Shown: positions 1 through 8,860, counted from the first letter of the stretch. The stretch: DNA of 34,973 nt from Longimicrobium sp. (GCA_036387335.1 DASVTZ010000134.1:1-34973), one strand, 5' to 3'. Translations and numbers: made by a program. Notes: generated by a model from the sequence alone, not told the origin.

Positions 1-250
1 CCTGTTCCCGCCTCACCGAGGAATTTCGGCCGACAACTCTGGACCCCACCCCCCATCTTGCCGCAAGTCCCGGGGTGCGCTATATGTTGGAAACGGCGAG
101 GAAGGATACCGACTCCCGCCGACACCACGAGGCCCGCGAGGAGACGATCTCCCGCGGGCTTCGTGCGTTCAGGGCCCCACCCGGGCTTGCCTCTTGCACA
201 CCGCCCGCCGCTCGACCGCAGCACGTTGTCCCGAAGCAGGAGGTCCGGAC

Positions 251-976
251 GTGGCGAAGATGGGGGAGCCGCGCAGCGCCGAAACCGGCGCCGCGCGTAC
301 GAACGTTGGAAAGAACGAGCGCATCCTCTCGGTGCTGGGAGGCGGCGCGCTCGCCGTCCTCGGCCTGCGCAGAAGGGGCGTGCAGGGCACCATCCTCGGC
401 CTTGCTGGCGCGACGTTGGTGCACCGCGGCGTGACCGGCTACTGCCAGGTGTACGGCGCCCTGGGTATCGACCGCTCCCACGACGCCGCGCGTCCAAGCA
501 AGCCCGACCCCGACGCCGGGTTCCGCGGCTCGGCGCGCACGGCCATCCAGCGGCCCGCGCGCGAGCTGTACGACTTCTGGCGCGACTTCACGACGGCACC
601 ACGCTTCCGCGACGCCATCACGCGCGTGGAGATCCTGGACGAGAGCACCTCGCGCTGGACCGCCGCGGGGCCGATGGGCCGCTCCTTCCAGTGGACCTCG
701 CGCCTGACGGAAGACCGCCCCGGCGAGTACATCGCGTGGGAGTCGATCGAACCCTCCGACATCCCCAACCGCGGCTCCGTGCGCTTCACCCCGTTCGGCG
801 ACGGCACGCAGGCGGAGGTGCACTACACCGTGGAGATCGATGCGCCGGGCGGCGTGGTCGGCCAGGCGATCCTGGGCCTCTTTCACAGCAGGCCGCAGGC
901 GATGCTGGAGGACGACCTGCGCCGCTTTCGCGAGCTGATGGAGGCCGGGGGGCCGGCGCGGCGCGAGCTGCAGTAA
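251..976 (+). CDS. DUF2892-SRPBCC fusion protein (membrane-anchored cyclase/START-fold protein)
   Basis: I place the start at GTG 251 because AGGAGG lies at 238-243, 7 bases upstream; ATG 260 is the alternative. The product has 241 residues. The first ~70 residues resemble the DUF2892/YgaP-like short membrane hairpin: a GGGALAVLGLRRRG segment, then a second hydrophobic, glycine-rich segment ending near GYCQVYGALGI. The rest, from about residue 90, looks like the SRPBCC/polyketide-cyclase START fold: PARELYDFWRDF near its start, a central beta-rich part with WTAAGPMG and EYIAWESI, and a final helix with PQAMLEDDLRRFRELME. Such proteins are predicted to bind a hydrophobic ligand at the membrane; the ligand is unknown and no catalytic residues can be named. 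A palindromic repeat separates it from the next gene. Family assignment is fairly sure, function is not. Confidence 0.82.
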   Translation: MAKMGEPRSAETGAARTNVGKNERILSVLGGGALAVLGLRRRGVQGTILGLAGATLVHRGVTGYCQVYGALGIDRSHDAARPSKPDPDAGFRGSARTAIQRPARELYDFWRDFTTAPRFRDAITRVEILDESTSRWTAAGPMGRSFQWTSRLTEDRPGEYIAWESIEPSDIPNRGSVRFTPFGDGTQAEVHYTVEIDAPGGVVGQAILGLFHSRPQAMLEDDLRRFRELMEAGGPARRELQ

Positions 977-988
977 CCGACCAAACCA

Positions 989-1070
989 TCACACAGAGGG
1001 CACAGAGGGAACCGCAAGGCGCAGAGAAGCCTTATCTGTTCTCGTTGTGCCCTCTGTGGCTCTGTGTGAG
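989..1070. repeat. Palindromic dispersed repeat (CACAGAG family), possible terminator
   Basis: The left arm at 989-1008 (TCACACAGAGGGCACAGAGG) pairs with the right arm at 1047-1070 (ending CTCTGTGTGAG). The right arm is followed by GCGC and a run of five T at 1075-1079, so it could end transcription of the SRPBCC gene. The same arm sequences recur at 34635-34711. Confidence 0.8.
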
Positions 1071-1082
1071 GCGCTTTTTAAG

Positions 1083-1619
1083 ATGGCCGAATACACATTC
1101 GTAGTCGACAAAACCGGCGAGCTGCGCATGGACGCGGCGGCGAAGGCGGAGCGGTATGCCCTCGTAACCGAGCAGATCCGCGCGACGCTGGAGGGCGAGC
1201 GGGACCTGCTGGCGGGGATGGTGTCCATCGTGTGCCTCCTCCACAACGCGTTCCCGTACTACTTCTGGACGGGCTTCTACCGGCGCGTCGCGGAGCGGAT
1301 GCTGCTCGTGGGGCCGTACCAGGGGTCGATGGGATGCCTCTGGATCCCGTTCGAGCGCGGGGTGTGCGGCGCTGCGGCGCGCGAGGGAAGGACGCTGATC
1401 GTGGAGGACGTGAACACGTTCCCCGGCCACATCGCCTGCGACTCCGCATCGATGTCCGAGATCGTGGTGCCGGTGTGGGACGCGCGGGACCGCCTGATCG
1501 CGGTGCTCGACGTCGACAGCACCATCCCCGCCGCCTTCGACGAGGTGGACCGCGAGCACCTGGAGGCGATCATCGCCCTGCTGCGCGACAAGGAGGCGCT
1601 GCCGGTGGTCACAGCGTGA
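1083..1619 (+). CDS. msrC: Free methionine-(R)-sulfoxide reductase (GAF fold)
   Basis: This enzyme reduces free methionine-R-sulfoxide to methionine in the cytoplasm, with electrons normally from thioredoxin. The 178-residue product is one GAF domain. It keeps the three family cysteines with exact spacing: C85 and C95 in GCLWIPFERGVC, and C119 in FPGHIACDSAS, matching C84/C94/C118 of E. coli YebR. The substrate-site stretch SEIVVPVWD and the end-of-domain VLDVDS also match. A thioredoxin reductase lies 3.2 kb downstream but not in the same operon. No strong ribosome site precedes ATG 1083 because the gene begins right after a palindromic repeat; ATG 1128 is a possible alternative that would keep the whole fold. 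The 3' end overlaps the convergent DUF3667 gene by 11 bases. Confidence 0.95.
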   Translation: MAEYTFVVDKTGELRMDAAAKAERYALVTEQIRATLEGERDLLAGMVSIVCLLHNAFPYYFWTGFYRRVAERMLLVGPYQGSMGCLWIPFERGVCGAAAREGRTLIVEDVNTFPGHIACDSASMSEIVVPVWDARDRLIAVLDVDSTIPAAFDEVDREHLEAIIALLRDKEALPVVTA

Positions 1620-2526
1620 GCAGCGAGATCAACGTCAGCGCCACGATCGTCCCGCCGAGGATGGAGCCGTAGCACACGACCACGGCGGCGTACTTCAGGA
1701 GCGTCTTCGGCCATCCCTGCCCGTACGACACCTTCATCGCCCACAACAGGTACCCGAGCAGGATCAGCCCGACGACGCGGTTGCGCCCCGGCACCGTGTA
1801 CGGGACCATCAGCCCCGCCGCGGCGACGAGAAAGGCGAACGACTGCACGTGGAGCGCGAAGACGAGGTGCTCGACGTACATCTTCCGCCGGCGCAGGTAG
1901 AGGAGGTGCAGCACGCCGGCGAAGGCGGGGACCAGGAAGAAGGTGGCGCGCGGCGCGTTGCGGTTGAAGCTCTCCATCTGCAGACGCAGCGACTCCAGGG
2001 GAGCCATCGCGTTGAGCTTGTCCTGCTGGCGCAGGATGCGCCGGGCCAGCGGGCGCGTCCAGCCGGGCGCACTCAGGGTGTCGAAGCCGAGGTTGATGTT
2101 CTGGGGCCGCTCGCCGGGGTGCTGCGCCTCCCACTGGCGGACGCGCGGGGCGGCGTCGCGCCACATGCGGTCCGCGTTGGCGATGCCCGAGAGCGCCACG
2201 AAGAAGACGACGCTGGAGACCAGGTACAGGCGAAAGGGCGGCAGGTACCGCGCGATTCGCCCCGCCACGTACTCCCGCGTGAGCAGGCCGGGGCGGAAGA
2301 TGAGCGCTCCCAACGTGCGTGGGAGGGCCGCGTTGAGGGCGAGCTGGTCCTCCAGCGTGTCGGTGAGGATGCGGCGCACCGACACCAGCCGCTCCGCGTT
2401 GCGCTGTCCGCAACTCGGGCAGAAGCGGTCGTCCACCCACGTCCCGCAGTTGGGGCACGCCCGCGCGGGAGCGGCGCGCCGGTCAGGCGAGCTCGCTTCG
2501 GGTGCGACGGGAGCGGTCTGGGTCAT
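1609..2526 (-). CDS. DUF3667 zinc-ribbon membrane protein
   Basis: The product has 305 residues from ATG 2526; a TTG at 2550 is in frame but has no better ribosome site. After a disordered Ala/Pro-rich start it has a zinc ribbon with C24, C27, C36 and C39 (CPNCGTWVDDRFCPSCG). A conserved segment with TLEDQLALNAALPRTL and RPGLLTREYVAGRIARYLPP follows, and several membrane helices make up the C-terminal half. This order is typical of DUF3667, whose role is unknown; the short lysine-poor loop after the ribbon gives no hint of an enzyme. It is convergent with msrC and overlaps it by 11 bases. The family call is confident; no function is claimed. Confidence 0.85.
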   Translation of the reverse strand: MTQTAPVAPEASSPDRRAAPARACPNCGTWVDDRFCPSCGQRNAERLVSVRRILTDTLEDQLALNAALPRTLGALIFRPGLLTREYVAGRIARYLPPFRLYLVSSVVFFVALSGIANADRMWRDAAPRVRQWEAQHPGERPQNINLGFDTLSAPGWTRPLARRILRQQDKLNAMAPLESLRLQMESFNRNAPRATFFLVPAFAGVLHLLYLRRRKMYVEHLVFALHVQSFAFLVAAAGLMVPYTVPGRNRVVGLILLGYLLWAMKVSYGQGWPKTLLKYAAVVVCYGSILGGTIVALTLISLLTL

Positions 2527-2607
2527 CGCGGCGCTCGCGGCGTGCGGCAAACGGGTACCCGCCCACCGCAGATGCTGAAGTCGTGCCGCGCCGGACCTTC
2601 GGCTTTC

Positions 2608-3030
2608 TTAGATACCGAACCGCGCCAGGAGCCTGAACTCGCGGTCGTATACCTCTACTGCGTTATCATGCCGGAGCATAGCCCGGCCCGGCGGCACGGG
2701 AGGAGGCGTGAGTGTCACGAAGTACCGGTCGCCGGAGCGGTAGAACGCGAAGGTATAACGCTCAGGGGCCCGGCGGGGCTGCGCTTCCACGGCCTCCCAG
2801 AGCTTACCGCAGAGCGCACGGTCGCTCTCGGTGCGCAATGGCTTCACGGAATCGCGAGACGCACTCCCCATGTCGACATTCGACTGCGCCAGATTGGGAA
2901 GGGAAAGCAGACTCCGGACACGACGCTCGGACTGCTGATCCGTGGGCGGGCACCCGCGCTGCGCCACTGCGGGCGTCGGCGCGAAAGAGTACGACGTGAG
3001 GAGCAGCGCCACCGCGAGGAATGTTCTCAT
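2608..3030 (-). CDS. Small exported protein, family not recognised
   Basis: The product has 140 residues from ATG 3030, chosen because it gives a clean Sec signal peptide: MRTFLAVALLLTSYSF followed by a cleavage site like PAVAQ near residue 24. The mature part has two cysteines (about residues 27 and 73) that could form a disulfide, and a C-terminal region rich in aromatic beta-strand patterns (RYTFAFYRSGDRYFVTLTPP, then AVEVYDREFRLLARFGI). Repeated beta strands ending in an aromatic or hydrophobic residue suggest a small periplasmic or surface domain. I do not recognise the family. It stands alone, divergent from the cupin gene. Confidence 0.65.
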   Translation of the reverse strand: MRTFLAVALLLTSYSFAPTPAVAQRGCPPTDQQSERRVRSLLSLPNLAQSNVDMGSASRDSVKPLRTESDRALCGKLWEAVEAQPRRAPERYTFAFYRSGDRYFVTLTPPPVPPGRAMLRHDNAVEVYDREFRLLARFGI

Positions 3031-3200
3031 GTGATCGACCAGGAATTGAGGGGCGTCGCACTGCCGCACAACGCGGATGCCGGACTCGTGCCATGCGGGT
3101 GCGGGCACGATGCCTGCGCAGGGGCGCCGCACCTTTTCGCCGGCCCCGGCGCCGTCCACGACCGACGGTGGCGAGGCGGGCCCCTGATTGGAGACAGACG

Positions 3201-3542
3201 ATGGGCGACACCAGCGTGATGAAGGTCAGCTCCACGAGCTCGCCAACCGGCGAGCATGGACAGAAGTACCTCGCGACCGGCGTCTCCCTCTCCATGCGCC
3301 TGTGGGAGAACGCGCCCCCGGAGGACGACAAGGAGCCGGTGGCCCGCGACTACGAGGTGGTGGGCTTCGTCATCAGCGGGCGCGCGGAGCTGCACACGGA
3401 AGGGCAGATGCTCATCCTGGAGCCCGGCGACTCGTGGACGGTGCCCCGCGGCGCCACCCACACCTACCGCATCCTGGAGCCCTTCACCGCCCTCGAGGCG
3501 ACCCACCCGCCGTTCCAGGTGCACGGGCGCGACGCGGGGTAG
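3201..3542 (+). CDS. Cupin-domain protein
   Basis: The product has 113 residues from ATG 3201, with a TTGGAGA-like ribosome site about 8 bases upstream. It is a single small cupin: the first motif region contains DYEVVGFVISGRAELHTEG and the second has EPGDSWTVPRGATHTYRI. Only part of the usual metal-binding set is visible (H in ATHTYRI), and the first cupin motif lacks the usual HxH pair, so the metal site may be incomplete. Such one-domain cupins are often regulators or small-molecule binders; no substrate can be inferred. A palindromic repeat follows the stop immediately. Confidence 0.8.
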   Translation: MGDTSVMKVSSTSSPTGEHGQKYLATGVSLSMRLWENAPPEDDKEPVARDYEVVGFVISGRAELHTEGQMLILEPGDSWTVPRGATHTYRILEPFTALEATHPPFQVHGRDAG

Positions 3543-3546
3543 GAAT

Positions 3547-3636
3547 AAAGAAGTGCCAAGTGCCAAGTGCCAAGTGCCAAGTGCTAAGTGAACTTCGCTC
3601 TTCAGGACTTAGCACTTAGCACTTAGGACTTCTTTT
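3547..3636. repeat. Palindromic dispersed repeat (CCAAGTG/CTAAGTG family)
   Basis: The left arm contains five tandem GTGCCAAGTG/GTGCTAAGTG-type steps starting AAAGAAGTGCC. The right arm (AGCACTTAGCACTTAG, ending GGACTTCTTTT) is its imperfect complement. The long hairpin lies between the cupin and the kinase gene; a related element occurs at 9031-9105. Confidence 0.8.
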
Positions 3637-3698
3637 CTCTTCGCGCTTTGCGGCGGGCGGATGTATCTTCCGCGCCGACCCGCACCCCGCGCGCCGCC

Positions 3699-4754
3699 AT
3701 GACCGATCCGCCCGCGACGCCCGGAGCGCGCATCCTGCGCGCGCTCCTCCGCGTTCCGCTCTTCTACAAGATCCTCATCGCCAACGCGGCGCTGGTGCTG
3801 CTGGGCGCCGTGCTGGGGAGCACGCTGACGGCGGCGTACGTGCGCGCCAAGCCAGGGGGCTCCATCCTGGACCTGGCGAGCGCCTTCGCGCTGGCCGGCG
3901 TGGGGGCCACCGTGCTCGTGAACGCCGTCATCCTGCGCCTTGCGCTGCAGCCGCTGGAGCTGCTGGAGCGGAGCGCGGCGCGCGTGCAGGCCGGAGACCT
4001 GGACGCGCGCGCCCCCGTCTCCCCCATGGCGGACCGCGAGCTGGAGCAGCTCACCCGCACCTTCAACGGCTCGCTCGACGCCGCGGCGGCCTACCGCGCA
4101 CGCCTGCGCGAGGTGGCGGCGCGCGCCCTGTACGCGGCCGAGGAGGAGCGGAAGCGCATCGCCCGCGAGCTGCACGACGAGACGGCGCAGCTCCTGGCCG
4201 CGCTCCTCATCCGCATCCGGGTGCTGCGCAACGCCGATCCGGAGGCGCTGGAAAGGCTGCTGGACGACATGCGGCGCGAGATCGGGGCGGCGCTGGAGGG
4301 GGTGCGCCGCTTCGCCCGCGGACTGCGGCCACCCGCCCTCGACGAGCTGGGGCTGGTGCCCGCCATCGAATCGCACGTCCGCTCCGTGTCCGAGATCGCC
4401 GGGCTGCGCGTGCGGCTGGAGGCGGAGCCGGTGGACGGCGCACTGACGCCCGAAGGCGAGCTTGCGGTGTACAGGATCGTGCAGGAAGCGCTCTCCAACG
4501 TCGTGCGCCACGCCGCCGCCACCCTCGCCACCGTGCGACTGCGGCGGGAGGAGGAGCAGCTCGTGGTGACGGTGGAGGACGACGGGCGCGGCTTCGACGC
4601 GGCGCGGGTGAGGAGCGCGGATTCGGGAGGGCTGGGGCTATTCGGAATGAGCGAGCGCGCGTCGTACCTGGGCGGGCGCGTGGAGGTGAAGAGCACCCCC
4701 GGCGCCGGCACGCGCGTCTGCGCCGAGATCCCGCTGGCGGAGGCGCGCGCGTGA
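3699..4754 (+). CDS. Membrane sensor histidine kinase, NarL/UhpB type (HAMP-HisKA_3-HATPase)
   Basis: The product has 351 residues from ATG 3699. Two membrane helices (about 20-48 and 57-82) flank a very short external loop, so it probably senses something in the membrane. A HAMP segment follows (about 83-135). The HisKA_3 box [17 protein letters not shown] carries the phosphoacceptor H159. The ATPase domain has the N box ([13 protein letters not shown]267), G1 box DDGRGF (294-299) and G2 box [10 protein letters not shown] (311-320). Kinases of this class normally act on NarL/LuxR-type regulators; no such regulator gene is next to it or in the window, so it is an orphan here. The next gene, trxB, has its own ribosome site and is 76 bases away. 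Confidence 0.93.
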   Translation: MTDPPATPGARILRALLRVPLFYKILIANAALVLLGAVLGSTLTAAYVRAKPGGSILDLASAFALAGVGATVLVNAVILRLALQPLELLERSAARVQAGDLDARAPVSPMADRELEQLTRTFNGSLDAAAAYRARLREVAARALYAAEEERKRIARELHDETAQLLAALLIRIRVLRNADPEALERLLDDMRREIGAALEGVRRFARGLRPPALDELGLVPAIESHVRSVSEIAGLRVRLEAEPVDGALTPEGELAVYRIVQEALSNVVRHAAATLATVRLRREEEQLVVTVEDDGRGFDAARVRSADSGGLGLFGMSERASYLGGRVEVKSTPGAGTRVCAEIPLAEARA

Positions 4755-4830
4755 CGGGTGCAGGCGCTTGGCTGCCCCGTTATATTCCAGCATCGCGAAT
4801 GGACGCGGTGCACACTTCCATGGAGGACGG

Positions 4831-5877
4831 ATGAGCGCGGACGGGAAGATCGAGAACGTGGTGATCGTCGGATCGGGCCCCGCGGCCTGGACGGCCGCCC
4901 TGTACGCCGCACGCGCCAACCTGGATCCGCTCGTGATCGAGGGGGAGCCGTCGCCCACGATGATCCCGGGCGGGCAGCTCATGTACACCACCGAGATCGA
5001 GAACTTCCCCGGCTTTCCGGACGGGCTGCAGGCGCAGGAGCTGATGGAGCGGATGAAGGCGCAGGCCGTCCGCTTCGGCACGCGCGTGATCGGCGAGAAC
5101 GTGGCCTCGGTGGACCTCACCGGGCACCCCTTCGTGCTGCGGCTCACCTGGTCCGGCGAGGTGCACGCGCGCTCCGTCATCATCTCCACCGGCGCGCGCG
5201 CCAACTGGCTGGGGCTTCCCAACGAGATGCGGCTGGCGCAGTCGGGCGGCGGCGTCAGCGCGTGCGCGGTGTGCGACGGGGCCCTCCCCGCCTTCCGCAA
5301 CCAGCGCCTGGTGGTGGTCGGCGGCGGCGACACGGCGATGGAGGAGGCCAACTACCTCACCAAGTTCGCCAGCGAGGTGGTGATCGTGCACCGCCGCGAC
5401 TCGTTCCGTGCGTCGCAGGTGATGGCGAAGCGCGCGCTGGAGAACCCAAAGATCAGCGTGCGCTGGAACTCCGCCGTGACGGACGTGCTGGGCGACGAGT
5501 TCGTGACGGGCGTGCGCCTCAAGTCGCTCACCACGGGCGCGGAGGAGGATTTCGAGTGCGGCGGGCTGTTCGTGGCGATCGGCCACACGCCGAACACGTC
5601 GTTCCTGGAAGGGGCGCTCGAGCTGACGGAGCACGGCTACGTGAAGACGCCGCACCCCTGGCGCACGCGCACCAGTGTCAACGGCGTCTTCGCCGCCGGG
5701 GACGTGATGGACGACTACTTCCGCCAGGCCATCACCGCCGCCGGCACGGGGTGCATGGCCGCGCTGGAGGCGGAGCGCTGGCTTGCGCTGCACGACGGCA
5801 TCGGCCAGGACCCGGTGCTGGAGACGGCCGAAAGCTCGATCGCGCAGGCGGACCACGGCGGGATCGCGGTGGACTGA
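4831..5877 (+). CDS. trxB: Thioredoxin reductase (FAD/NADPH)
   Basis: This flavoenzyme passes electrons from NADPH through FAD and a redox disulfide to thioredoxin. The product has 348 residues from ATG 4831, with GGAGG at 4822-4826. The FAD site is GSGPAA (14-19). The redox pair C145/C148 sits in CAVCDGA, a variant of the usual CATCDG. The NADPH site is [10 protein letters not shown] (164-173), followed by the [10 protein letters not shown] segment. The closing FAD motif is [21 protein letters not shown]. It is slightly longer than E. coli TrxB, with an extra acidic/Gly tail. A strong hairpin follows the stop. Confidence 0.95.
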   Translation: MSADGKIENVVIVGSGPAAWTAALYAARANLDPLVIEGEPSPTMIPGGQLMYTTEIENFPGFPDGLQAQELMERMKAQAVRFGTRVIGENVASVDLTGHPFVLRLTWSGEVHARSVIISTGARANWLGLPNEMRLAQSGGGVSACAVCDGALPAFRNQRLVVVGGGDTAMEEANYLTKFASEVVIVHRRDSFRASQVMAKRALENPKISVRWNSAVTDVLGDEFVTGVRLKSLTTGAEEDFECGGLFVAIGHTPNTSFLEGALELTEHGYVKTPHPWRTRTSVNGVFAAGDVMDDYFRQAITAAGTGCMAALEAERWLALHDGIGQDPVLETAESSIAQADHGGIAVD

Positions 5878-5891
5878 GGGGGCGGCGGGGC

Positions 5892-5943
5892 CCCCTCCCC
5901 CGCTCGTTCCTCGCGGCCCCTCCCCCAAACTGCGGGGGAGGGG
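5892..5943 (+). terminator. Candidate hairpin terminator after trxB
   Basis: A perfect 12-bp stem pairs CCCCTCCCCCGC (5892-5903) with GCGGGGGAGGGG (5932-5943). The trailing T-run is short (CGTTTGC), so it may instead be a dispersed palindrome. Confidence 0.5.
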
Positions 5944-5993
5944 CGTTTGCGTGCATTGGTGCCGGTTGCGCGGGGCGGCGCCGGGGAGGGCAC

Positions 5994-6154
5994 GGGCAGC
6001 CACGCGGGGCTGCCCCTACGGATTTTCGGTGCGCGGGGGCGTGGGTCGGGGTGGCGGCAGGGGTGGGCAGACACGCAGGTCTGCCCCTACGGGCATCGGT
6101 GCACCACGGCGGGCGGTGGGGCCGTGGCGGGCACGGGCGCGATGAATCGCGCCC
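5994..6154. repeat. Three hairpins of one family with covarying stems
   Basis: Hairpin 1 pairs GGGCAGC (5994-6000) with GCTGCCC (6009-6015). Hairpin 2 pairs GGGCAGAC (6065-6072) with GTCTGCCC (6079-6086). Hairpin 3 pairs GGGCGCGAT (6135-6143) with ATCGCGCCC (6146-6154). Each starts GGGC, ends GCCC and is followed by CTAC(G/A)G, while the inner stem bases differ but stay paired. Confidence 0.75.
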
Positions 6155-6195
6155 CTACAGGATCCGCGCGGCGCCGGCAGATGCAGAGGACCGCA

Positions 6196-6252
6196 CCATT
6201 CCCCATTCCCATTCCCCATTCCCCATTCCCCATTCCCCATTCCCCATTCCCC
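6196..6252. repeat. CCCCATT heptamer tandem array
   Basis: About eight near-perfect copies of a 7-base unit (CCCCATT, one copy lacking a C) end six bases before the stop codon of the cation diffusion facilitator gene. A simple-sequence array of this kind can change length by slippage. Confidence 0.9.
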
Positions 6253-6257
6253 GCCCT

Positions 6258-7187
6258 TCAGCACCCCGCCAGCGTCACGCACCCGCTCTCCTTGAACCCG
6301 CGCGGCTCCAGCTGGATCGTCAGGTGGTGCAGGCCGAAGCGCTCGTGGAGCATGCGGTGCAGGTCGGCGAGGATGTCGGCGGAGGGGCGGCGCTCGTGGC
6401 GCTCGCCGACGATGACGTGGCCGCTCATCGCCTCCATGCCGCTGGTGATGGTCCAGACGTGGAGGTCGTGCACCGCCTCCACGTCGTCCACCTGGAGCAT
6501 GGCGGCGCGGACTTCGTCCAGGTCGATGTGGGTGGGGGTGCCTTCAAGGAGGACGGAGACGCTTTCCTTGAGGAGACCCCAGGAGGCGTAGATCACGAGA
6601 GCGCCGATGAGGACCGACACCGCCGGGTCCGCCCAGAACCAGCCGAAGGCCCACACGGCGGCGCCGCCCGCGATGGCGCCGACGCTCCCCAGCGCGTCGG
6701 TGAGCATGTGCAGCCAGGCGCCGCGCACGTTCAGGTTCTCGCCGCGGCCGCCGTGGAGCACCCACATCCCCGCCAGGTTCACCAGCAGACCGCCCACCGC
6801 GATCCACATCACCAGCGCGCCCTGCACCGGCTGCGGATGGCTCAGGCGCTGGAAAGCCTCCACGAAGATGAAGAGGGAGATGGCGATCAGCGTGCTCGCG
6901 TTGGCGAGCGCGGCCAGGATCTCGGTGCGGTGGTAGCCGTAGGTGCGGCGCGCGTTGGCGGGGCGGTGCCCGATCCACGCCGCGAAGAGCGAGAGCGCCA
7001 GCGCACCCACGTCGGAGAGCATGTGCCCCGCGTCGGCCAGCAGGGCGAGGGAGCCGGCCATCCAGCCGCCCACCGCCTCCGCCACCATGTACGCCGCCGC
7101 CAGCACCAGCACGACCGCGAGCCGGCGCTGGCTGCCGTGCGCGTGGCCGTGCGCATGCCCGTGTCCGTGGTGGTGTCCCGCGCCCAT
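6258..7187 (-). CDS. Cation diffusion facilitator, zinc type (CzcD/ZitB-like)
   Basis: This inner-membrane antiporter exports zinc and related divalent metals in exchange for protons. The 309-residue product starts at ATG 7187, 11 bases after the lgt stop. The N-terminus is a histidine-rich string (about residues 5-17). Six membrane helices follow. The metal site shows as HMLSD in helix 2 (H55, D59) and HMLTD in helix 5 (H160, D164), the H-x3-D pair typical of Zn/Cd-type members. A C-terminal cytoplasmic domain includes AVHDLHVWTITSG and ends in SGCVTLAGC. It is the last gene of a three-gene minus-strand run with lgt and a TPR protein. Confidence 0.93.
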   Translation of the reverse strand: MGAGHHHGHGHAHGHAHGSQRRLAVVLVLAAAYMVAEAVGGWMAGSLALLADAGHMLSDVGALALSLFAAWIGHRPANARRTYGYHRTEILAALANASTLIAISLFIFVEAFQRLSHPQPVQGALVMWIAVGGLLVNLAGMWVLHGGRGENLNVRGAWLHMLTDALGSVGAIAGGAAVWAFGWFWADPAVSVLIGALVIYASWGLLKESVSVLLEGTPTHIDLDEVRAAMLQVDDVEAVHDLHVWTITSGMEAMSGHVIVGERHERRPSADILADLHRMLHERFGLHHLTIQLEPRGFKESGCVTLAGC

Positions 7188-7198
7188 GGCCGTTCGCG

Positions 7199-8155
7199 TC
7201 AGGTGGAAAGTTGTGCCCGCGGTGCGCGCTTCCTCCACCCCTGCACCACGAGAAAGATCCCCACGGCGATCATCAGGAGGGAGAGCGTCTGGCCCATCGT
7301 AAGCGGGCCGAGCACGGTGCCGAGCTCGTCAGCCTTGTCGGTGAACTGCACGTCCGGCTGGCGAAAGAGCTCGATGAAGGTGCGCGCCACGCCGTACCCC
7401 AGCATGAACACGCCGCCAAAGAACCCCGCGCCCAACGGGTGCCCGCGCCGCGCCGACCAGCGGTACACGAGCCAGAGGATCACCCCCAGCACCAGCCCCT
7501 CGCCGAGCGCCTCGTAGAGCTGCGACGGGTGGCGGAGGGGGACCTGCGCGCGGACCGCGTCCCACCGACCGGACTCGTAGGCGCCGCGGATGACGCGCTC
7601 GCGATCCTGCAGCGCGCCGCCGACTCCTAGGAGCTCGGCCGCCTTGGGATCGGCCGGAAAGCGCACCGCCCAGGGCACGTCCCGCGCGGCGATGCGTCCG
7701 TACAGCTCGCCGTTGACGAAGTTGGCGACGCGCACCGCGAAGATTCCGGGGCACACGCCCAGCGCCAGGGAGTCGCCCAGGTTCAGGAAGCGGGCCCGGT
7801 GCTTCCGCGCGAACCAGGCGCCGGCCACGATCACGCCGAGCAATCCGCCGTGGAAGGCGAGCCCGCCCTCCCAGATGCGGACGATGGAGAGCGGGTTGGC
7901 GGCGAACCTGGAGAAATCGTAGAAGAGGATGTAGCCGAGGCGCCCCCCGAGGATGACGCCGAGCATGAGGGCGAAGATGAGGTCGCCCACCGCGTCGGGA
8001 TCAAGCTTCAGGAAGCGCCTCTGTGCCAGGCGCCGCAGGATGTAGTACGCTACGCCGAACCCGGCCATGTACCCAAGCCCGTACCACCGCACGTCCAGCG
8101 GCCCGGGGAGGTCGATCGCGACGGGATCGATGAAGGGGTAGCGTATCTCCAGCAC
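7199..8155 (-). CDS. lgt: Prolipoprotein diacylglyceryl transferase
   Basis: Lgt transfers a diacylglyceryl group from phosphatidylglycerol to the lipobox cysteine of prolipoproteins in the inner membrane. The product has 318 residues from GTG 8155. The usual start (YPFIDPVAI, then DVRWYGLGYM), the GGLAFHGGLLG segment with the key His, the signature NFVNGELYGR, HPSQLYEAL and a late arginine in GVARTFIELFRQPD are all present. The signature is unusual in its first part: AVRVANF replaces the common GRIxNF. About 45 extra residues sit between NGELYGR and HPSQLYE. At least two lipoprotein genes in this window (18620-20935 and 22859-23887) would need it. Confidence 0.95.
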   Translation of the reverse strand: MLEIRYPFIDPVAIDLPGPLDVRWYGLGYMAGFGVAYYILRRLAQRRFLKLDPDAVGDLIFALMLGVILGGRLGYILFYDFSRFAANPLSIVRIWEGGLAFHGGLLGVIVAGAWFARKHRARFLNLGDSLALGVCPGIFAVRVANFVNGELYGRIAARDVPWAVRFPADPKAAELLGVGGALQDRERVIRGAYESGRWDAVRAQVPLRHPSQLYEALGEGLVLGVILWLVYRWSARRGHPLGAGFFGGVFMLGYGVARTFIELFRQPDVQFTDKADELGTVLGPLTMGQTLSLLMIAVGIFLVVQGWRKRAPRAQLST

Positions 8156-8164
8156 CGGGAGGGG

Positions 8165-8860
8165 CTAGCGGCGCGCCGTCGCGATCTTCGCCTCGGTCTC
8201 GGACAGGCGCATCTCGATGATGGAGCGGTCCATCGTCCCTTCCTTGGTGTCCTTGAGCATCTCGCGGTACAGCTCCGCGGCGCCCTGCCAGTTCCCCGCC
8301 CCTTCCTGGAGGATGGCGGCCTGGTTCAGCGCCTCGGCGCGCTGGAAGTCCATGCGGGCGGTGGCCGCGGCGTCGCGGTACGCCTGGATGGCGCCGGCGC
8401 GGTCGCCGGTGCGGGCCAGCACCGAGCCCAGCATCAGCTGCCCCTGGTACTTCAGGTTCCCGCCGGAACCGGCGACTTCACGGGCGTGCGGCAGCGCGCG
8501 GGCGGGCTGGTTGGCGTCCAGATAGAGTCCGGCGAGCTCCAGGCGCGCCTCCTTCCCCTCGTTGGTGCCGCCGTACTGCGCCACGAACGCCTCCAGCTGC
8601 GTCGTCCGCTGCGGCCCCTGCGCGTTCCCGGCGGAGAGCTCCAGGTACGCCACCGAGGCCCGGGACGCGTTGCTGCGCTGCATGAGGAAGTAGCCCACGG
8701 CGAGCAGCATCAGCACGGCGAGGGCACCCGCCACCGTCACGATCCGGCGGATGTTCCGCTTGGCCCACTCCGCGACTTCGGCGGCGCGCATTGCGAACGC
8801 GTCGTCGGACTGGACAGCGGCGGAGGGGCGGCGGGTACGGGCGACGGAGGGCGAAGCCAT
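8165..8860 (-). CDS. TPR protein with one membrane anchor (YfgM-like)
   Basis: The product has 231 residues from ATG 8860, with GAGG 7 bases upstream. A charged, Ala-rich start precedes one membrane helix (about residues 38-60, RIVTVAGALAVLMLLAVGYF), so the bulk lies in the periplasm. The rest is a helical TPR solenoid (EARLELAGLYLDANQPARAL; GSVLARTGDRAGAIQAYRDA; QGAAELYREMLKD). This resembles YfgM/TPR_21 proteins, which in E. coli associate with the Sec translocon and periplasmic chaperones. Its position 9 bases ahead of lgt supports a role in envelope protein export, which is inference. Confidence 0.8.
   Translation of the reverse strand: MASPSVARTRRPSAAVQSDDAFAMRAAEVAEWAKRNIRRIVTVAGALAVLMLLAVGYFLMQRSNASRASVAYLELSAGNAQGPQRTTQLEAFVAQYGGTNEGKEARLELAGLYLDANQPARALPHAREVAGSGGNLKYQGQLMLGSVLARTGDRAGAIQAYRDAAATARMDFQRAEALNQAAILQEGAGNWQGAAELYREMLKDTKEGTMDRSIIEMRLSETEAKIATARR

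Noticed and set aside
6196-6252. Tandem repeats here and at 9114-9155 as CRISPR arrays
   Set aside because: Units are 7-8 bases with no spacers and no cas genes are present.
4758-7517. A 919-codon open frame on the plus strand over trxB and the cation diffusion facilitator
   Set aside because: It is an antisense or out-of-frame shadow in GC-rich DNA; the genes it covers have full family motifs and the shadow is Arg/Ala/Gly-rich without any domain.
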